The notes beneath the pieces are model-generated. The model ran no database searches and was not told where the DNA came from. It was given only the letters and a program-made list of their open reading frames with translations. Shown here in pieces: positions 1 to 15,100 of a stretch of 64,000 nucleotides of DNA. The stretch spans positions 95,314,707 to 95,378,706 of the forward strand of contig CM054116.1 in assembly GCA_028673005.1 (NCBI GenBank), in the 5' to 3' direction. This DNA is from Tanypteryx hageni (lineage: Eukaryota > Arthropoda > Insecta > Odonata > Petaluridae). The number at the start of each line of letters is the position of its first letter. Position 1 is the stretch's first letter. The position numbers and the translations under genes are program-made.

Positions 1-1287
1 ACTAGGTAATAGACAAACTACTGATTTAACCATACAAAATGTGGCCAAGGAAAAAATTCATTTTCAAAGCTCTTCCCAAAATTTTTGGTATAAACATAAG
101 ATGGATTTTGCTATATGTGATACTTTTTCCATGTGATAGGTATATAAGTTCATCTGGTATATTAGTTCTATATATCACTTTGGCGAACCAATTACATTAA
201 AATTTAGCTACTATTATTGAAGAAATTAAGTGGTGGGACATGTAACCAGACCTATCCATTTTGATTTCTGGTTATTTATTCTCATAAATTTGGCATCATC
301 TCAGTTCACGATCGTGTTATACTGGCAGTTATTTTTATTCTCACTGTTGCTTAAAATATATTGGTATGGGCAATTCACAATGTTATGCTGCAACTTTCTG
401 ATTGAAATTCCTCCTTGATAAATACACAGATGTGGCCTTGGAATGTCTTGATTCAGTAGTTTCAGTCCAGGCATTACTTGAGCAAATACAGTGATGCACA
501 TTAGCCTAATTTCATGTACAACTGTTAGGTTGGCATTGTTCTAATTGGATTGGTTAAAAATTAAGCGAAAATGTACTTAAACTAAAATTGTAATCCACTG
601 GAGAGCCTTAATTTTGTGAATTCCATTGGAGTAACAAGACACAAAAACTTAGTAAAAGTTCCACATTATTGAAAGAAAATTGACCCTTGTCTCAACATAG
701 CTAGGTCAACATCAGGAGATATATTATTAAAATTGTTTAATTTAATGATTTGTATATTTTTTATCAGCTACAAATAGAGTTTTTTAAGAAGCGGTTAGAT
801 TTTTAATGAAATAATATATTTTCTCTATTAACCTCTTCGTACACTTAAAAAAATTAGTTAAGCCCTCAAGTGTGATTAAATGCTATAGATTTTGAGTGTT
901 TTGCTTCTTGTATTTCTTTGTTATCTCAGGAAGTACCTGTTTGGAAAAAAATATGTGAAAAATTAGGAATATTGAAAACTACTGACCAATTATTGTGTTT
1001 TAATTATTGCATCAAGCGGTTCTTTCACATGTAGTGAAGATGTCAGTTAGACCTGTGTTGTTTTAGCAGTGGCAGTTTGACAGTGGCACTTGTTTAGTCT
1101 CTTAGTTCAAATTATCAGTTATATATTTGGATTGAAGGTTAGCCAAGGATATACCCAAAGAGGAAATTTTGTTTAGTGGGTATTAGTACTGACCTGAGAA
1201 AGACTGATTATAAAACTTTATCAGGAATAAGAAAAACTATTTACAAGCAAATATATTTAAACAAAAAATATTCAATATAGTTAAAGG

Positions 1288-1516
1288 CAGTGGTGGAGCC
1301 AGGGTTTTTTTTATGGGGGGATTTACTTCAAGTTCACATTGATTGAAGCATTACATGACCTTATCATTGCGGTGCTCAATTTAGCTGATAATGTGAATCA
1401 AAAAAATTTACTTAGTTGATAAATAAAACTCATACGTACTGAACAAAAAAAGCTTTCCAGTGCAGGATAAAATTATGGTGAGGGCTGAGCCCCCCTCCCC
1501 TCGGGCTCCACCACTG
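1288..1516. mobile_element. hAT-like MITE (229 bp)
   Basis: Terminal repeats CAGTGGTGGAGCC at both ends (13 of 13), with flanks GTTAAAGG and GTTATTGG, a degraded 8-bp target duplication (6 of 8). No coding capacity. Confidence 0.75.
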
Positions 1517-1671
1517 GTTATTGGTATCGGAAAATGCTTTAAGTGTGTAATAAAAACATTGCAAGAAAATGTGATATAATATGTTTTAATAGGATAATTT
1601 GTCTTTTAAACATACACATATATCTCAACTGTTGATGGCATAATTTTGTAGAATAATTCCATAATACGAAA

Positions 1672-2185
1672 TACCGTATAAGTCAACCCCCCACTTTTTC
1701 GCTAAAAAAACCTTTGAATGAAAAATACGAGGAATTTTATGGTTTTTAAAACCTAAATGTAATCTTTTCCAAAAAAATGCTGTTTCGATTTTTGAGTTAT
1801 TAAATCATATGTTTAATTTAAGAAATATCAGTCATATACCGTATTGCCATCTATTGGCGGAATGTATTTCTACTTATCCTTCATTCCTGTAATTGCAAAT
1901 AGATAGTTTATATTTTTGAGATTCATTAATAAAAACAAAAGTTAAAACTTTAATTTTTATTAACTATTAAAAATAATTATCTTAAATCTTCTAAAATAAA
2001 TGACAGAATATGTAAACAATGGAGCAGCTGATTCATAATGGCAATCATCTACGCCATAAGATCAAATGTTTTTAATCTGTTATTTAAGGGTCACATTTTA
2101 TATTCGGCGTAAAAGTTGACCTTAAGTTTTCGGAATTTTTTTTTTTGAGCTTCCAAGGTCGACTTATACGCCGGCATATACGGTA
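1672..2185. mobile_element. TA-flanked MITE with CCGTATA ends (514 bp)
   Basis: Ends TACCGTATAAGTCAACCC and, inverted, TACCGTATATGCCGGCGTAT then AAGTCGACC. One of several elements in the window whose tips read TACCGTATWTA. The interior is AT-rich and non-coding. Confidence 0.75.
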
Positions 2186-2259
2186 ACAACACTAATTTTC
2201 CACAGTTGGTTATAATATCACGACCTAGGTTTCAATGCTTAAGTGTCATCATCAGATCA

Positions 2260-2921
2260 CCTGATTTTAGCAGACTGTCAAAACAGAATAACGATTTTAT
2301 GACATAATTTCTCAGTGGCTGTATTTGGTATATATTTCGAACAGATGTATTCAGTATAGGTAAACTAGTTGATTCATTAATTGAAATGGTTGTTACAAAT
2401 TTTTTCTTTAAAAAAGAATTTTACAAATGTATTTTTAAAATTAAGACTTTATTAATTGAATTCCGGATCGTAAGTTTGCAATAAAAATGCAATTATTTTA
2501 TCTTATGTTTCATTTGTTTAAAAAACATCAATTAAACGCATAGTCATACTTCCTACGGTTCTATGAAAACTCGTCGCGGTCTTTTGTCGCGCATCAATGC
2601 ATCCCACGCCAAACTCATCGCGCGTCAATTCATCTCTCGACAAAGTCGTCGTAGAGTCTCGCCTTCCAATTTGTCTCGCGACGAATTTGCCTTTCAATGA
2701 AATTGTCACACGACGAATTTGTCTAGCGATGTATTGACGCGCGACGAGTTTATCATGTGTTGAATTGGTGCGCCACGAATTGAAGCGTGACGATTTGACG
2801 CTTGGTCAATTGACCGCGATGTATTGACGGTAAATGACTTGGTACTCGAATTTAAGACGACCCCCGATTTTCGCTAACCGAAATTTGGAAAAAAACGTCA
2901 TGGATTCGGGTAAATACGGTA
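2260..2921. mobile_element. Left-truncated MITE copy with CGCGACGAATT arrays
   Basis: Nearly the same as 39200-40038: shared blocks include the region around ATTGAATTCCGGATCGTAAG, the array of short CG-rich units, and the right end ATTCGGGTAAATACGGTA. The left terminus is missing; the element starts soon after the MITE ending at 2185. Confidence 0.7.
2540..2840. repeat. Degenerate short-unit array of TCGTCGCGCGTCAATT type
   Basis: Units of about 13-16 bp alternate orientation (TCGTCGCG, CGCGTCAATTCATC, CGCGACGAATTTG). The same array occurs at 39480-39930. It lies subterminally in the MITE; small ORFs called across it are artefacts. Confidence 0.7.
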
Positions 2922-3031
2922 TAACTACTAACACATTTTTACAGTTTGTCTTAAATGAACTTGATATTTTCAAATGATGGAAACATCAAAATCTAAATTA
3001 TATAAGTGATTATGAATGTACTTTTTTGCAG

Positions 3032-3137
3032 TTAATTGAGGAGCAGGTTTTGTGTGTGCATGGTGGGCTTTCTCCAGACATTCGTACTCTTGACCAAATC
3101 CGTACCATTGACAGAAATCAAGAAATCCCTCATGAAG
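3032..3137 (+). CDS. PPP6C: PPP6C coding exon (first in window)
   Basis: The acceptor is a T-rich tract ending TTTTTTGCAG. The exon opens with [16 protein letters not shown] and ends in GAAG before the donor GTAAGT. Length is 106 nt, leaving phase 1. It carries the second half of the metallophosphatase core, including the HGG motif. Confidence 0.95.
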
Positions 3138-6100
3138 GTAAGTATTTTTTTATTTATTTTTAACTAGCCTATAAACAGCATTTTACAGCCTTTTACAGTG
3201 AGCACAACGACAACAAAGACTGACAAATATGATCCTGCCTTCGGCAAGACTTGATTCTGTAATCCTTGCATTGGGAGCTAGACACCAACCACCCCTATAC
3301 CAAAGCCGGCCAGAGTAAATAGTAATTAATTCAAGGAAATTTTTATTCCCAAAATTATTTTGTGAAACTTAAAAATATAATAACATTTTAAAAAATCATT
3401 TAAAGGAATGGTTGACACAATCTGATTGCATAATGTTCATTAATATCACAACAGGGAATTTAAATTAGCCTTGTTACTTCCTAACTGGGCATTAAATCCC
3501 AGATTGATCTCGACACAAAAATCTCATTTCATCACATTTCACAACTTGCTATTTCGAATAACATTTTTAAAGTGAATTTTATCCTGTAGAATATGAACCC
3601 ATACTTACTCCCATGAACGTGACTGGTGTTATTAAAAAGGTACACCAATGGAAGCAGTTTTCATTGAGTGAGAAAATAAAAGTTTTGAAGGAAATTAATG
3701 ATGAAAAAACAAGAGAACAACATTGTCTATAATATGAAAGGATTGGGAGAAGATTGAGAAGTTTTATGCGAGATTCATGTTACAACCATATTGGAAGCAT
3801 CAGCATTTAGGAGATCATTAAGTGATTGAGAAACCTATCAACATGTGATTTAAGGATGTCAGTGTTATCAGGCCTGTGAGTTTGTGAGACTAATGAAAAT
3901 TGAGAATTTTGAAACCAGCTAAAGCTGGTTGTTTAGATTTAAAGAAAGGCATGGTATTTCTTGTAGAGTGATCAATGGAAAAGAAAGAAATGCTGATGCA
4001 GTTAACATGTGGAAAGAACAAAAGCTGATGGGGGTAATGTGGTTCTGTAATCCTAAAAAACATATTCAACACTGAGGACACAGTATACTTATGCAAACTT
4101 CTACCTGGCAAGACTATGTCATATAGAGGTGAGAAGTGTATTGCTGATAGAGGATTGAAGGAAAGACCTTGTTTTATTTTGCTGTAGTGCAACAGGTGCA
4201 AAGAAGTTGCAGCCCCTAGTGATCGGTAAACTTGGAAAAGCCCAGTGCTTCAGATGTTTTCATCTTTTCCTGCAGAATACAAATCCAACAGATGTGCTTG
4301 AATGACAAAGGAACTTTTTAAAGAATGGCTTTTAAAAACTAATAAAATTAAATTTTCTGCTGGATAAGGTTTGTCGTGCAAGCTTTATTATCTGTAAATT
4401 GTAAACATTTGAAAAGAAGTTTAATCTTCCTTCTTTCGTAATTGCGTAGAAGATTTATGTTTTGAACATGAAAATTATCTCACAGTTTCTGGTTTCCCAA
4501 CAATATCTTGTAGTTAGAGAAGAGCTAAAAACACTTGTATCTCTCTCAAGGTTGTAGGGTTTCACTAGCAGACTTGGAATTGCTCCTTTAGCGCATCTCT
4601 ATTAGCATCAATAAATAGTGCGACATAACATATGTCTACCAAAATGTTGTCAGTAAAATGACTAAAAGTTCATGAGATTATTTCTTTATCATTGATGCAA
4701 ATTTTAAATCCTCCTGTTCCCATAAATCTGAATGATGAGGTGTCAGCATGGCTTACTTTACTCTAAGCTTTATCTTGAGACTCCTGAATTTCGCTAGTTG
4801 TGATACCATCCTCTCACTAGTTCCATTATCACTAGAGCATAAATCATTTTCACTGTCACCACTTATAAAATCTTCCTCTTTGTTGCTTCTCTAACTAAGA
4901 AACAGGTTTTTTGAGGGCATACTAACTCCACATTATAAGATCAGCAGAATAGCTGGTTAGTTTGTTTCATTCTTTTTCCCCCAATTGTAAACATTCTCCT
5001 GCATATTACTATCAGGCATGTCCTTGAGAAGCATGTGAAAGGCATTTGTTTATTCCTAAGGCGAGAGAATTGTAGAGTGGCTGCTGTGCATAGATAAGAC
5101 TATGTAAATCTGAGTCATATGCAAGTTTAACATTCGAGAGGTTAAAAGCTGCATAATGCTCCATAAAATAAAATTATTGTTATGCAGTGTACCATTCAGT
5201 AGTGTATCAAAATAGTTACTGGATGACACCTGATTTTTTAATAAAATTAATAGTTACTTATCATAAAGGGGAGAGATAGGGAGACTGCAAAATTTAGTTA
5301 AAAAGCTAATAAGAGGAAGCTTTATGCAATTTGTTGATAATCCAACGAGGGGAGAAAATATTGATGTATATCTTGTAAAACCACGGGAGATCTTTGCAAG
5401 CTACAAACTCCTTAAAGGAATTAGTGATAATGTGGCAGTAATGTTAAATATAACTAGTATGCCCATTGCAGCTACGCCTGAAATAATTTGTAGTTAGAAT
5501 TTACCAAGTAGTAGTAGTTGAAGAAAAGTGACCTAGGGATTTAGAAGAATTTCATCAGCTTGGAATACTTTTTGGTATGAAAGGAGGAGGCAGAATCTGG
5601 GAGAGAAGTTGCAAAAAATTCACTAAAAATAAAGAAATTCATTCCCATACACAAGTATGCCTCATTGTGTTCCTGTATTCTTTAAACATACATATAAATT
5701 TTTATTATAAAATAGAATGATTTCTAGGTTTACTTACAAAACTTGATCAACTATTTTACATTTGAGGAGTTTGTTTTAAAGAATTTTTGTAAAAACATTT
5801 TGTAAATTTTCAACTATTTTACAGAAAACATTTTTGGAAATGGATTTTGTTAGTAACAGGAGCAGTAAATAACATAGATTTAATAAAAAAATAGTATAGT
5901 TCAAAAATTGGACGTTGGGAAAACTGACAGCTCCAGTGGTGGAGAGGAGGTGAACCTCTTAAGCGTTGTGCTATCTCCCGAAATGAGCAACAATGCGATT
6001 TCCCTTAAAAGATTTTTACCCCATAAAACATGAAAGTTTCATGTACAAAATGAATTTTCATTCTTTTAAGGTTTGTTTGGTTCAAGTCCCGCATTCATAC

Positions 6101-9100
6101 AACGATTTTAAGTAATTAAAAAATACGATTGAAAATTATGCTGCACTGCTTCTTGTAAATGTAGTTCTCATGTAAAATATACAGGCTTCATATGCACGCA
6201 TGGAGCTTCACGCAATGATATGTTATAATATATGGCATAAAAGGGAATACACCACCTTTTTGAACTTCGCGTGCTTGCGGTTCACAAATTTGTAATTCAC
6301 AACAAAAATTTTTATGGCCATTACTTCCATTTTGCACTGATTATTTGCATTTCGCATCATGAGTTTGCGATGACAACAAGGATGAACTCCCTCTACTTTT
6401 TTGTTTCCAAGTTGTTTAAACTTTGCTGCCCTAGAAAAGAACTTATTATTATATTATATTTATAATGCTCATTATTAGCAGTTTTCGAAATAAACAATCG
6501 TGATAACTCTCAGCTTAATTATTTTGTAGCTTAGTTTGAAATTCACCACCAATGCCACTATTTTCAATGACGAATCTTTAGTTTAAAATTCAAATGTAAG
6601 GTTTTCATTTTTTTTACGAATTTTTATATAAATCTAAGAATTGCTATCATCTTGTAAATGTCAGATTTTCTGCCGCATATTTTGATCACGATTACTAAAA
6701 GAAATATTTCCACTTTAATGCTTCATTTTATGTGACTATTTTGAACAAAAGAAATTTTATCACTTTCTTATGCTAGGTTTTGATTTTCTGTTATGCATTT
6801 CGAATGTAATTAATAAAAGAAATGTTACCATTTTATAATGCTAGTGTTTTTCTTGCGACTTGGAAATGTTTTTTTCAGAACCTAAGAATACATCTGTGCA
6901 TCATGTACTCAACATTCTATTTCTGTAATTTGTCAATTTAAATTCGAGTATTTCCTTGGAATGAACAAAAGAAGATCAAAAATCGCATGCGAAAAAGTAT
7001 TGGAGGTGAATTGCACAAGTATGCACCGAAAAAAGTGTAATCACTTTTTAATGCTGGGTTGTCACTTGCTATTATGCGTTTTGAAGATAATTAAAACAAT
7101 TTTTTCTCTTTATGATGGTAGGTTTTCATTTGCTGTTACTTTTTTTTTATTTTCTGTCAAACTGCATTATTTATGATAAAAAGTGGATTTTTTTTAGGTT
7201 GGCTGAAAACTACTTCCATTCATACATTGTGTCTTATGGGAAAATAGGACTTGCACTTCGCGAATTTGCATTTCGCATCAGTTTTCCAGAACCAATTATT
7301 CGTGAAGTTCAAAAAGGTAGTGTATATGGGAGAAAAAACATTTAGTTTACCAATATCATTGGGCAGATACTAGTGGGTATCAAAATTACATGTGAGAAGA
7401 ATACAGCGACTATACAAAAAAGTCTCTTCAATAAACGAAGTGGAACAATTTTAAAATTATTAACTGAGCTAGATTGAATTTGAAAATTTTTAAAAAGGAG
7501 CACAGACCCAGAATAATACAATAAGCATGTTAGGAAATTAAAAACTAAGTTACAATTACTCCATAAGAAAAGACATGTCAAAGATAACAAGATGAACTCA
7601 AGGAAATAACAAAAAATAAATAAGGAGAAGTGAAGCCCAAAACACATTTTTGAATAGTCCATTGGAAAATAACAATCCTAATTGTTTTAACTATCTCAGT
7701 AAATGCAGGAAAGGAGAAGTCGTACAGACTATTTTCAGACACAACAGCATTATCTTGAAGGATAATTTAGACAAAGCTGAAGAGCTAAGGAAGTATTTTG
7801 CAAACACATGCATTGAGGGTGATGATTCCAGCACAGAAAATGAGTTAAATAACTGGAGGTGAAAGTGATATTTCGCTCTTTATGTAGGTGCTAATGGCAT
7901 TAAAAAAAGAAATAAAAAATCCAAAATCACAAATTGGTTGGCCTGATGATATGAGGCAAAGCAATAAAAATTGGTGAACCTGAAATAGTGCCATATTTAT
8001 ACTGGCTTTTCATTATTACATTAAATAACAATAAAATTCAAAGGGACTAGAGAGCAGCAATGGCAATTCCTATTCATAAGGGTGGTGATAGATCACTAGC
8101 AAAAAACTTCTGGCCGATCAGCTTAATGAATGTAGGGTGCAAATTAATGGAAAGTATGATAGGAAGTTTTTGGGAAATAACAAGTGGTTAAACGAATGCT
8201 AATGGAAAGGATACTCTTTTGAAATCAAAATGTTGAGATTCAACCAGGACTTGATAGATTTATATGACTGTGGAGAATAAGTGGATGCAATCATTATTGA
8301 CTTTGCCAAAGCCTTTGGCATAGTGCCTCATGACATACTGCCAAGAAAAATGAATGAAACGTCATGTATCCAAGAATTTTCCTATCAACTGGACTAAGAA
8401 AATTAAAATTGGAGACCATTTATCAAAGGAAATTAAAGTTATCTGCAGTTCCCCAGGGAAGCATTTTAGGACCACTCATTTCTTATTTTTATAAATGATA
8501 TGCCTAAGAGTATTAAATCAATCATATGGCTTTTTGCCAATGACTGCATAATTTACAAAATTGAGAAAATGAAGAACATTGTATTGGACTGCAAAACAAC
8601 CTAGATGATTGCCTGAATGGTTAGTTACCAGTAAATTAAAAGTAAATTCAAGTAAAAGTTGAGTAATTAAATTCAATAGAGACAAGATTAAATATACCTA
8701 CCACATTGCTGAAGAAATTGTCCCAGTTTAGGAGAAAATTAAGTATCCAGGTTTAACCTTGACCAGAGATCTTAAATGGGATTGCCACATAGAAAGTGTA
8801 GTTAGTAAGGTTTATAAAAACTATTACTTTATAGCCAGAACCCTAAAAAACAGTAATCAGGAGGTGAAGGAAAAGGGTTATTTAACTTTAGACCAATCCT
8901 GGAATACAGGGCACGTGTTTGGGATCTACATCAGGTAACTCCAGTTAACAGATTAGAAAGGATTCTGAGGAAAGTGGCAAGGTTTGTATTAGGGAGATAC
9001 AAAATAAAGAACAGCACTTCAAAAATGTTGAAAGAGCTATGCTGGGATAGTTTGCAAAGAATAGTGATAAAGATACAGAAATATATGTAATATGTTCACA

Positions 9101-12100
9101 GGAAGACCCACACTAATGAGCCTAAAGCAGTGTTTCCTAACCTTTTGAACTCCACAGATCACTTCATTTTATCTTTTAAACGAAGACAAATTTTTGTGAA
9201 TCATGGATCCTAAACATGCCAGTCTTTTAGGTATTGCAAGTGGTAAAGTGAAAAAGGAGAGAAGGGCTTTAAGTGTAGCCCAGAAATGAAATATTATTCT
9301 AAGATTGAAGAAAGGTGAGCAGTCGAGGGACATATGCCCTGCATTTAACCTATCAACGTCTACTGTGAGGACAATATTTCTGCAAAAGGATAAGCACAAT
9401 CTACAGTGCCTGGCACTCACTTGCAGTGTATAATGAAATTCCGGGAAGGTATAATAGAACAGCTAGAAAAACTTTTGGTGCATTGGATGAACAGTATTTT
9501 TTTAATTTTGACCTTCGGAACCAATTCTAACTTTTTACATAGGAAGTAATGGGAAAATAATTTTCGTTTTACAAGTTTTTGCCTAACGAACAGTTTTCGT
9601 GGAAGGAATTAAGTTCATAAAACGAGGGAAGACTGTAATCATACGGAGGTCAAAAAGTATGTTTTTTCATAAAGCAACCTCGCCTATTAATATCTTTTAC
9701 CTTTGTAGCTTCATTTTATAATTATTTTATTTAACTTTTCTGTGATATATTTCTACTCAAATGTTATATAATTTAAATGAAAATTTAATTGGTTGTGTTT
9801 TTGATGATTGCAATAAATTGAATGTTATAGGTAGTTAAATTTAGAGGCAGCCCAAAGAGAGGGAAACAAGAATATTCTTTTATCACAGCATATTTACCTT
9901 GAAATTAATATTTCTAGGTGCATTTTGTGACCTTGTATGGAGTGATCCAGAAGATGTTGACAAATGGACTGTGAGCCCTCGAGGTGCAGGATGGTTGTTT
10001 GGAGCTCAAGTGACGTATGAATTCATGGATCTAAATGCACTTACCCTTATTTGCCGTGCACATCAACTGGTTCATGAAGGTGGGTGTTTTACTTTACCTT
10101 AGTTATTACAAGAGCTTTATTTTTCTTCAATTGGAAATCTCGCAAGTTTTATGAACTTGCAATTCATCTATTTAAAATTAACCCCTTAAATGCTATGAAG
10201 GATATATCAACTGGTGGTATATTTACTATTGTAGGCAGCAGTAGATCCGCAATAAGGCCTTGGCTTGGGGGTAGCCTGTTTTTTGGTACTGCCACTATCT
10301 GAAATTTTTACGTTGAAAATTTTTATAACATTACTCTAAATCTAAATTTAATGTAACATTAATTTAAATTAACATTTTCATGAATTTTTAATATTGGATT
10401 GGCCAAAAAGTGCATGTGTATTCTAATAAGGGGCAGTGTGGCCTTAATAATAAGTAATTAATGTAATATATGTCAAATCAAACTTTCATTTGATAAGTCG
10501 ACATTGTAAGCAACACAAAAATAGATTTTGGTATTTTACAAATGATTATAAACTTTTTTTGAGCGTCAAAAAGAGTGAAAATCAAGTGCTTTTGTGTCAT
10601 ATGATGCTTTATTAGTATAAAAAAGAAAATAATATCACTAATGCAGTAAAAACATTTGTGAAGTATATGAAGATGGTGGTTTAGTTATTTCAACCTGTCA
10701 AAAGTGATTCAAGAGATTTGCTGACGGTAATTTTGGCATGGAAGATGGCCCATGCTCTGGACCCCCTACCAATGTTGATGGAAACAGAATTCAGACTTTA
10801 ATTAAAAACAATGCATGGTAGACATCAAGTGAAGTTGGAGAGATAATGAGAATATCAAAATCGAGTGTGCTCAAGCATCTGATATTGTCAGTAATTTGGA
10901 TGTTTGGATCCGACATGTGCTCACAAAAAGAATTTAATGAACCATATTTTTGCATGTATTTCCTTATTCATATGGAAAAGGAGACATTGGAAAGGATGGT
11001 AACAGGAAAATGGGTACTTGACAGCAATGGAGAGAGAAAACAACATTGGTCACTATGACACGCTCAGCACTGTAAAGCCAGCATTGCATTCAATTAAGGC
11101 GATGCTCTGCCTTTGGCATTTCAAGGAAATTCTCTACTACGAGTTGATCAGCTCCAATGAAACCATCAATGCAGTAAAGTAGTACATCCAACTTGAAAAA
11201 TTGAACAGGAAACTGCCTGGAAATGTCCAGGCAATAGGTGAATAGGAAAGGGGTAGTTTTCCACCATGACAGCGTGCAACCATATTTGGCAATAAGCACC
11301 CAGCAAAAATTAAAGGAGTAAAAATGGGATTTGCTCATTCATCCTCCTTATTCTCCTGATATTGCCTCTATCGTCTTTTCAGATCTCTTCAAAACTTCTT
11401 CATTAGCAATAACTTAAAACTTTTTAATAGTAAAACAATTTTCTCACTGAATACCTCAAAAATGTTACCAAGATGATATTATAAAGATACCTATTAAATG
11501 GGAAGAGATTATAAAATAGGAGGGAATCTATATAATTGAATAAAAAATGTTTCACACATGAATTTTAAACATTTTGTATCATTGAAAAATGCACACAAAC
11601 TTTTTGTCTAACCCGATACTGTGAAATGTCAGTACAGGCACTCCTCGGGTTATGCAAACCTCAACTTACGTAAATCTGCACTTACGCAAGCGGCCCCATA
11701 AATTACTAAAACATTTTGTTGTTTACGTTAGCGATTTTCGTAGAGGTTTTCATGAGTGGGGACTAAATATGTGCACAGTGGAAGAACGCCAGGCATGGGT
11801 AGCCCTACTATGCTTTCCAGCCACTGTTGCCAATCTAGCAAATTTTTAGCTAAATCTAGCGACTTTGGGTTTGAACTAGTGCCTAAAAAAAGTCCACAGC
11901 GACTACCTATGATTCTAGCAAATAGATTTAACAATCTACCTATTTCTAGCGACTGGCTATAATTGTGGCATATACTTGCATTCATACAAATACAAAAATA
12001 AATTGCATTATAATATTAACATAGTAACAGTAAATGATATAATTTCATTTTCATCTGATGCTATACAACAGCACATGTCTACAAGTAGCAGCAATAATCT

Positions 12101-15100
12101 TAGCAGGGTTTACATGGAAACGATTTTGCAAGGGCTTGTTTCAATTGTGAGCAATGGAGTTTGTGTATTTGCAGAGGAAAGGACGAGACAGGATTTTGAA
12201 AGTGATTATAAGAACCTAAATGATATATGAAAAGACAATTGTAGGTGAAAGAATGGACGTATAAATGGAACCATTTCGTCTCATTTGTCATCTGTAAACA
12301 AGCACGTGACTCTTTCCTTCCATACACCATTTACACACACAGTTTAAGCCAGACAACAGAATGCAAAGGTCTTTAGAAACTGCCAACCAAGAAGATGAGT
12401 GCTGGGCCATTGGTAAGCAGGTAAGGCACTGCCTTAGGGCGGCAAATGTGTTGGTCTCGTAAGCTGATTTAACATAGAGCGCTTTATGGGCTCAAATTGC
12501 ATTTGTCCTATAAATCGTTGTTGAAAGCAGACAACATATTAATATCTATTGGATATGGCAAAATATGGGGAGGGTAAATTTTAGATGGGAATGCAAAAAT
12601 TGGTATCAGTGCAAACCTTTAGTTTCTACTTCCCCAGCGACCGATAATGAAAGGCGGGTACTTGGGTTTTTTTAATCCCACCGCACTAAGATTTGACTTT
12701 GACACACTTCCTAGGGGCTCTTTCCCCACATTAGCAGTAGCAGATGCCTCAGCGGGCCGGTTAATCAAAATAAATAATATTTCAGCAGTGAAATGTGAAT
12801 AGATAAATATATCCTGCATTAAGCCAGTTCAACTTTGTCTGATTAAAGATCATCAGTACTGTAATTTTCTGATTATAATAAGCTTTTTTTCCTCAAAATA
12901 TTGGCAAAAACTTAGGGTGCATATTATACATGGTAACAAATGCATATAACTTTTTCTAGTAAGGAAATAATTTTATTTTTGGACATGATTTTCTAAAAAA
13001 ATTGTACTTTTCATTGTATTCTGATAGTTACGAGCAACAAATAACAACATTACATACATTGACCTGCTTGTATGAACGTAGAGACAGAAATAGATGAAAT
13101 TTTCATCAACAAGATGTAAGTAATATTCTCGTAAACTCTTTTGCTCGGCGACCAAGTGAGAACCGACCAGATTTATACAAAATGCGTTGTTGAGGCATAT
13201 TTTAATACATTTTGTCAATCTGTAAGAAGTAAGTCAGAATGTAGCGTGATATCCTCGTAAACTCTCGTATCACTTGGCGGCAAAGTGAGAACTGTATTGA
13301 TGCTGCTAATAATTTAGTGAAAAGTTACACTGATATTTACACAAAAAATTAGGTGCGTATTATGTATGGTGATGAGACAATTTTCACATTTCATTCGTAA
13401 TAACATGGGTGCGTATTATAATTGGAAAATTACGGTACTTAATTTTCACAGATTTCTTTCTCAAAATAGCTTCGCATGCCAAATAAAATGCCTTCACGGG
13501 CCGGATCTGGCCTGCAGGCCATCATTTCCCCATTTCTGCTATACTGTATACTGTCTGTAGTAATTTTTGACTTAGGCAAATTTTGAGTTAAGTAAAGGTA
13601 CTGGAATGCATTCCTTATGTAACCCGGGGAGTGCCTGTATAATGAAGTCATACGGATGACCAAAATATATTCATTACAATGAAACGCAATTTTTAAAATT
13701 CAGAGGAAGCACAATATTTCCTCTCCCTGACAGTAGCATCAAAAATGGTAACTCGGAGAACTGCATAGTGCTTAAGTCGTCATTGTAATCATAGTAGGAA
13801 AAATAACCCATAAAAATTTAGAAATAGTACGAGTATTATCATTATATATTGACGTTTCTTACAGAGGAGGAGGAGGTCATTAATGTTTAGGCACTTCCAG
13901 ATGAGCTGGAGATTCGAAATTTTTTCTTAGGTGGGATTTTGTGCAAAATCGACTAGAAAAAACGAAAATCTTGAAAAAGTGCAACAATGCGACCGCTAAA
14001 AATTCGCAATTGTTTAAACAAATTTTCAAGGTTTATGTATTTCCGCACGTGCTACGGAGTTGAAATTTTTTTAATAAGTAGAATTCGTAAAAAAACGAAA
14101 TAGGGATTATGCAAATTTCGATATTTTAATTTGTTTGTCAGTTAAAAATTCTTAAAGTTTAAACAAATAGATAACTGTTTAGACATTACGAGATGAGCTA
14201 GGAAGCTGAAATTTTCAAGTTATGTGCAGAGTAATGCATTTGCACAAATAAACGTTTAAATCTCTCCATAAACATATTGTGGCGGCCGTTAAAAATGTTA
14301 ATAATTTAGACAATTGGAAAAATATTTTTTTACTTCTAGAAGTACTACAACTTTATAATTTGGCAGAAATGTGTAGCATTAGTACCCCATAATGGAGAAA
14401 GTATAAAATTCTTAAAATTGCAAAGTTTATGGATTGTTTTAGTCTATTATTTTTACACAAGGAAAAAACGAAAATCGCTCCGGAGGTGAAATATTTATAA
14501 TTAAAAAAATATTTGTAATGATGAAATATCTGTCTGAAAATGAATGTTTTTTTATGTTGAGATGATATGCTTGCAGAATGCAAGCACCAACTACTAGTAT
14601 TGATATAAAGTGAAGATGCAACAACTCAAATCCATTTTAACAGAAGGCTTTATTGGAATAAAAAGGAAAAGTTTTTCGATGTACAAAGTGTTTATTCATA
14701 TGAGAACATATTAATGTAGGATGTAGTTCCATATTTGGCCAAAGTCACTTGCGGTGTCACAGTCAAGGGGAATATATTGCACTTGGGCCAAAATGTCAGA
14801 ACGATGGTTACATATAACAAAATAATTATAAAGAAAGAAACCATGAATTATTTTTTAAAAAGTCCATAATTTTTTCTGAATGGCCCAATAGAGCTGTGAA
14901 GAACCTGCCTATTGGTTGCTAGTCAGCTAATCTTCAAATACACTAACCTGAACTGAGGTTTCCCCAAGTTTAAATCATTGCAGCATTGCCGGATGCTAAA
15001 AACCAAACTCAGTAAAGATCAAAAAGTGTATATCGTATTGTTTAAGGAATTTCTTTTTACAAACTTCGTTATAATGATATATATGTATTTTTTCATACCA

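Noticed and set aside
230..501. Overlapping 62- and 66-codon frames at the left edge
   Set aside because: Both lie in the PPP6C intron, overlap on opposite strands and show no family features.
2518..2709. 63-codon - strand frame
   Set aside because: Lies across the CGCGACGAATT array; the array lacks stops because of its composition, and the frame is not kept in the 39.5 kb copy.
11090..11338. 82-codon - strand frame
   Set aside because: Antisense to the mariner transposase relic, whose + strand frames carry the family motifs.
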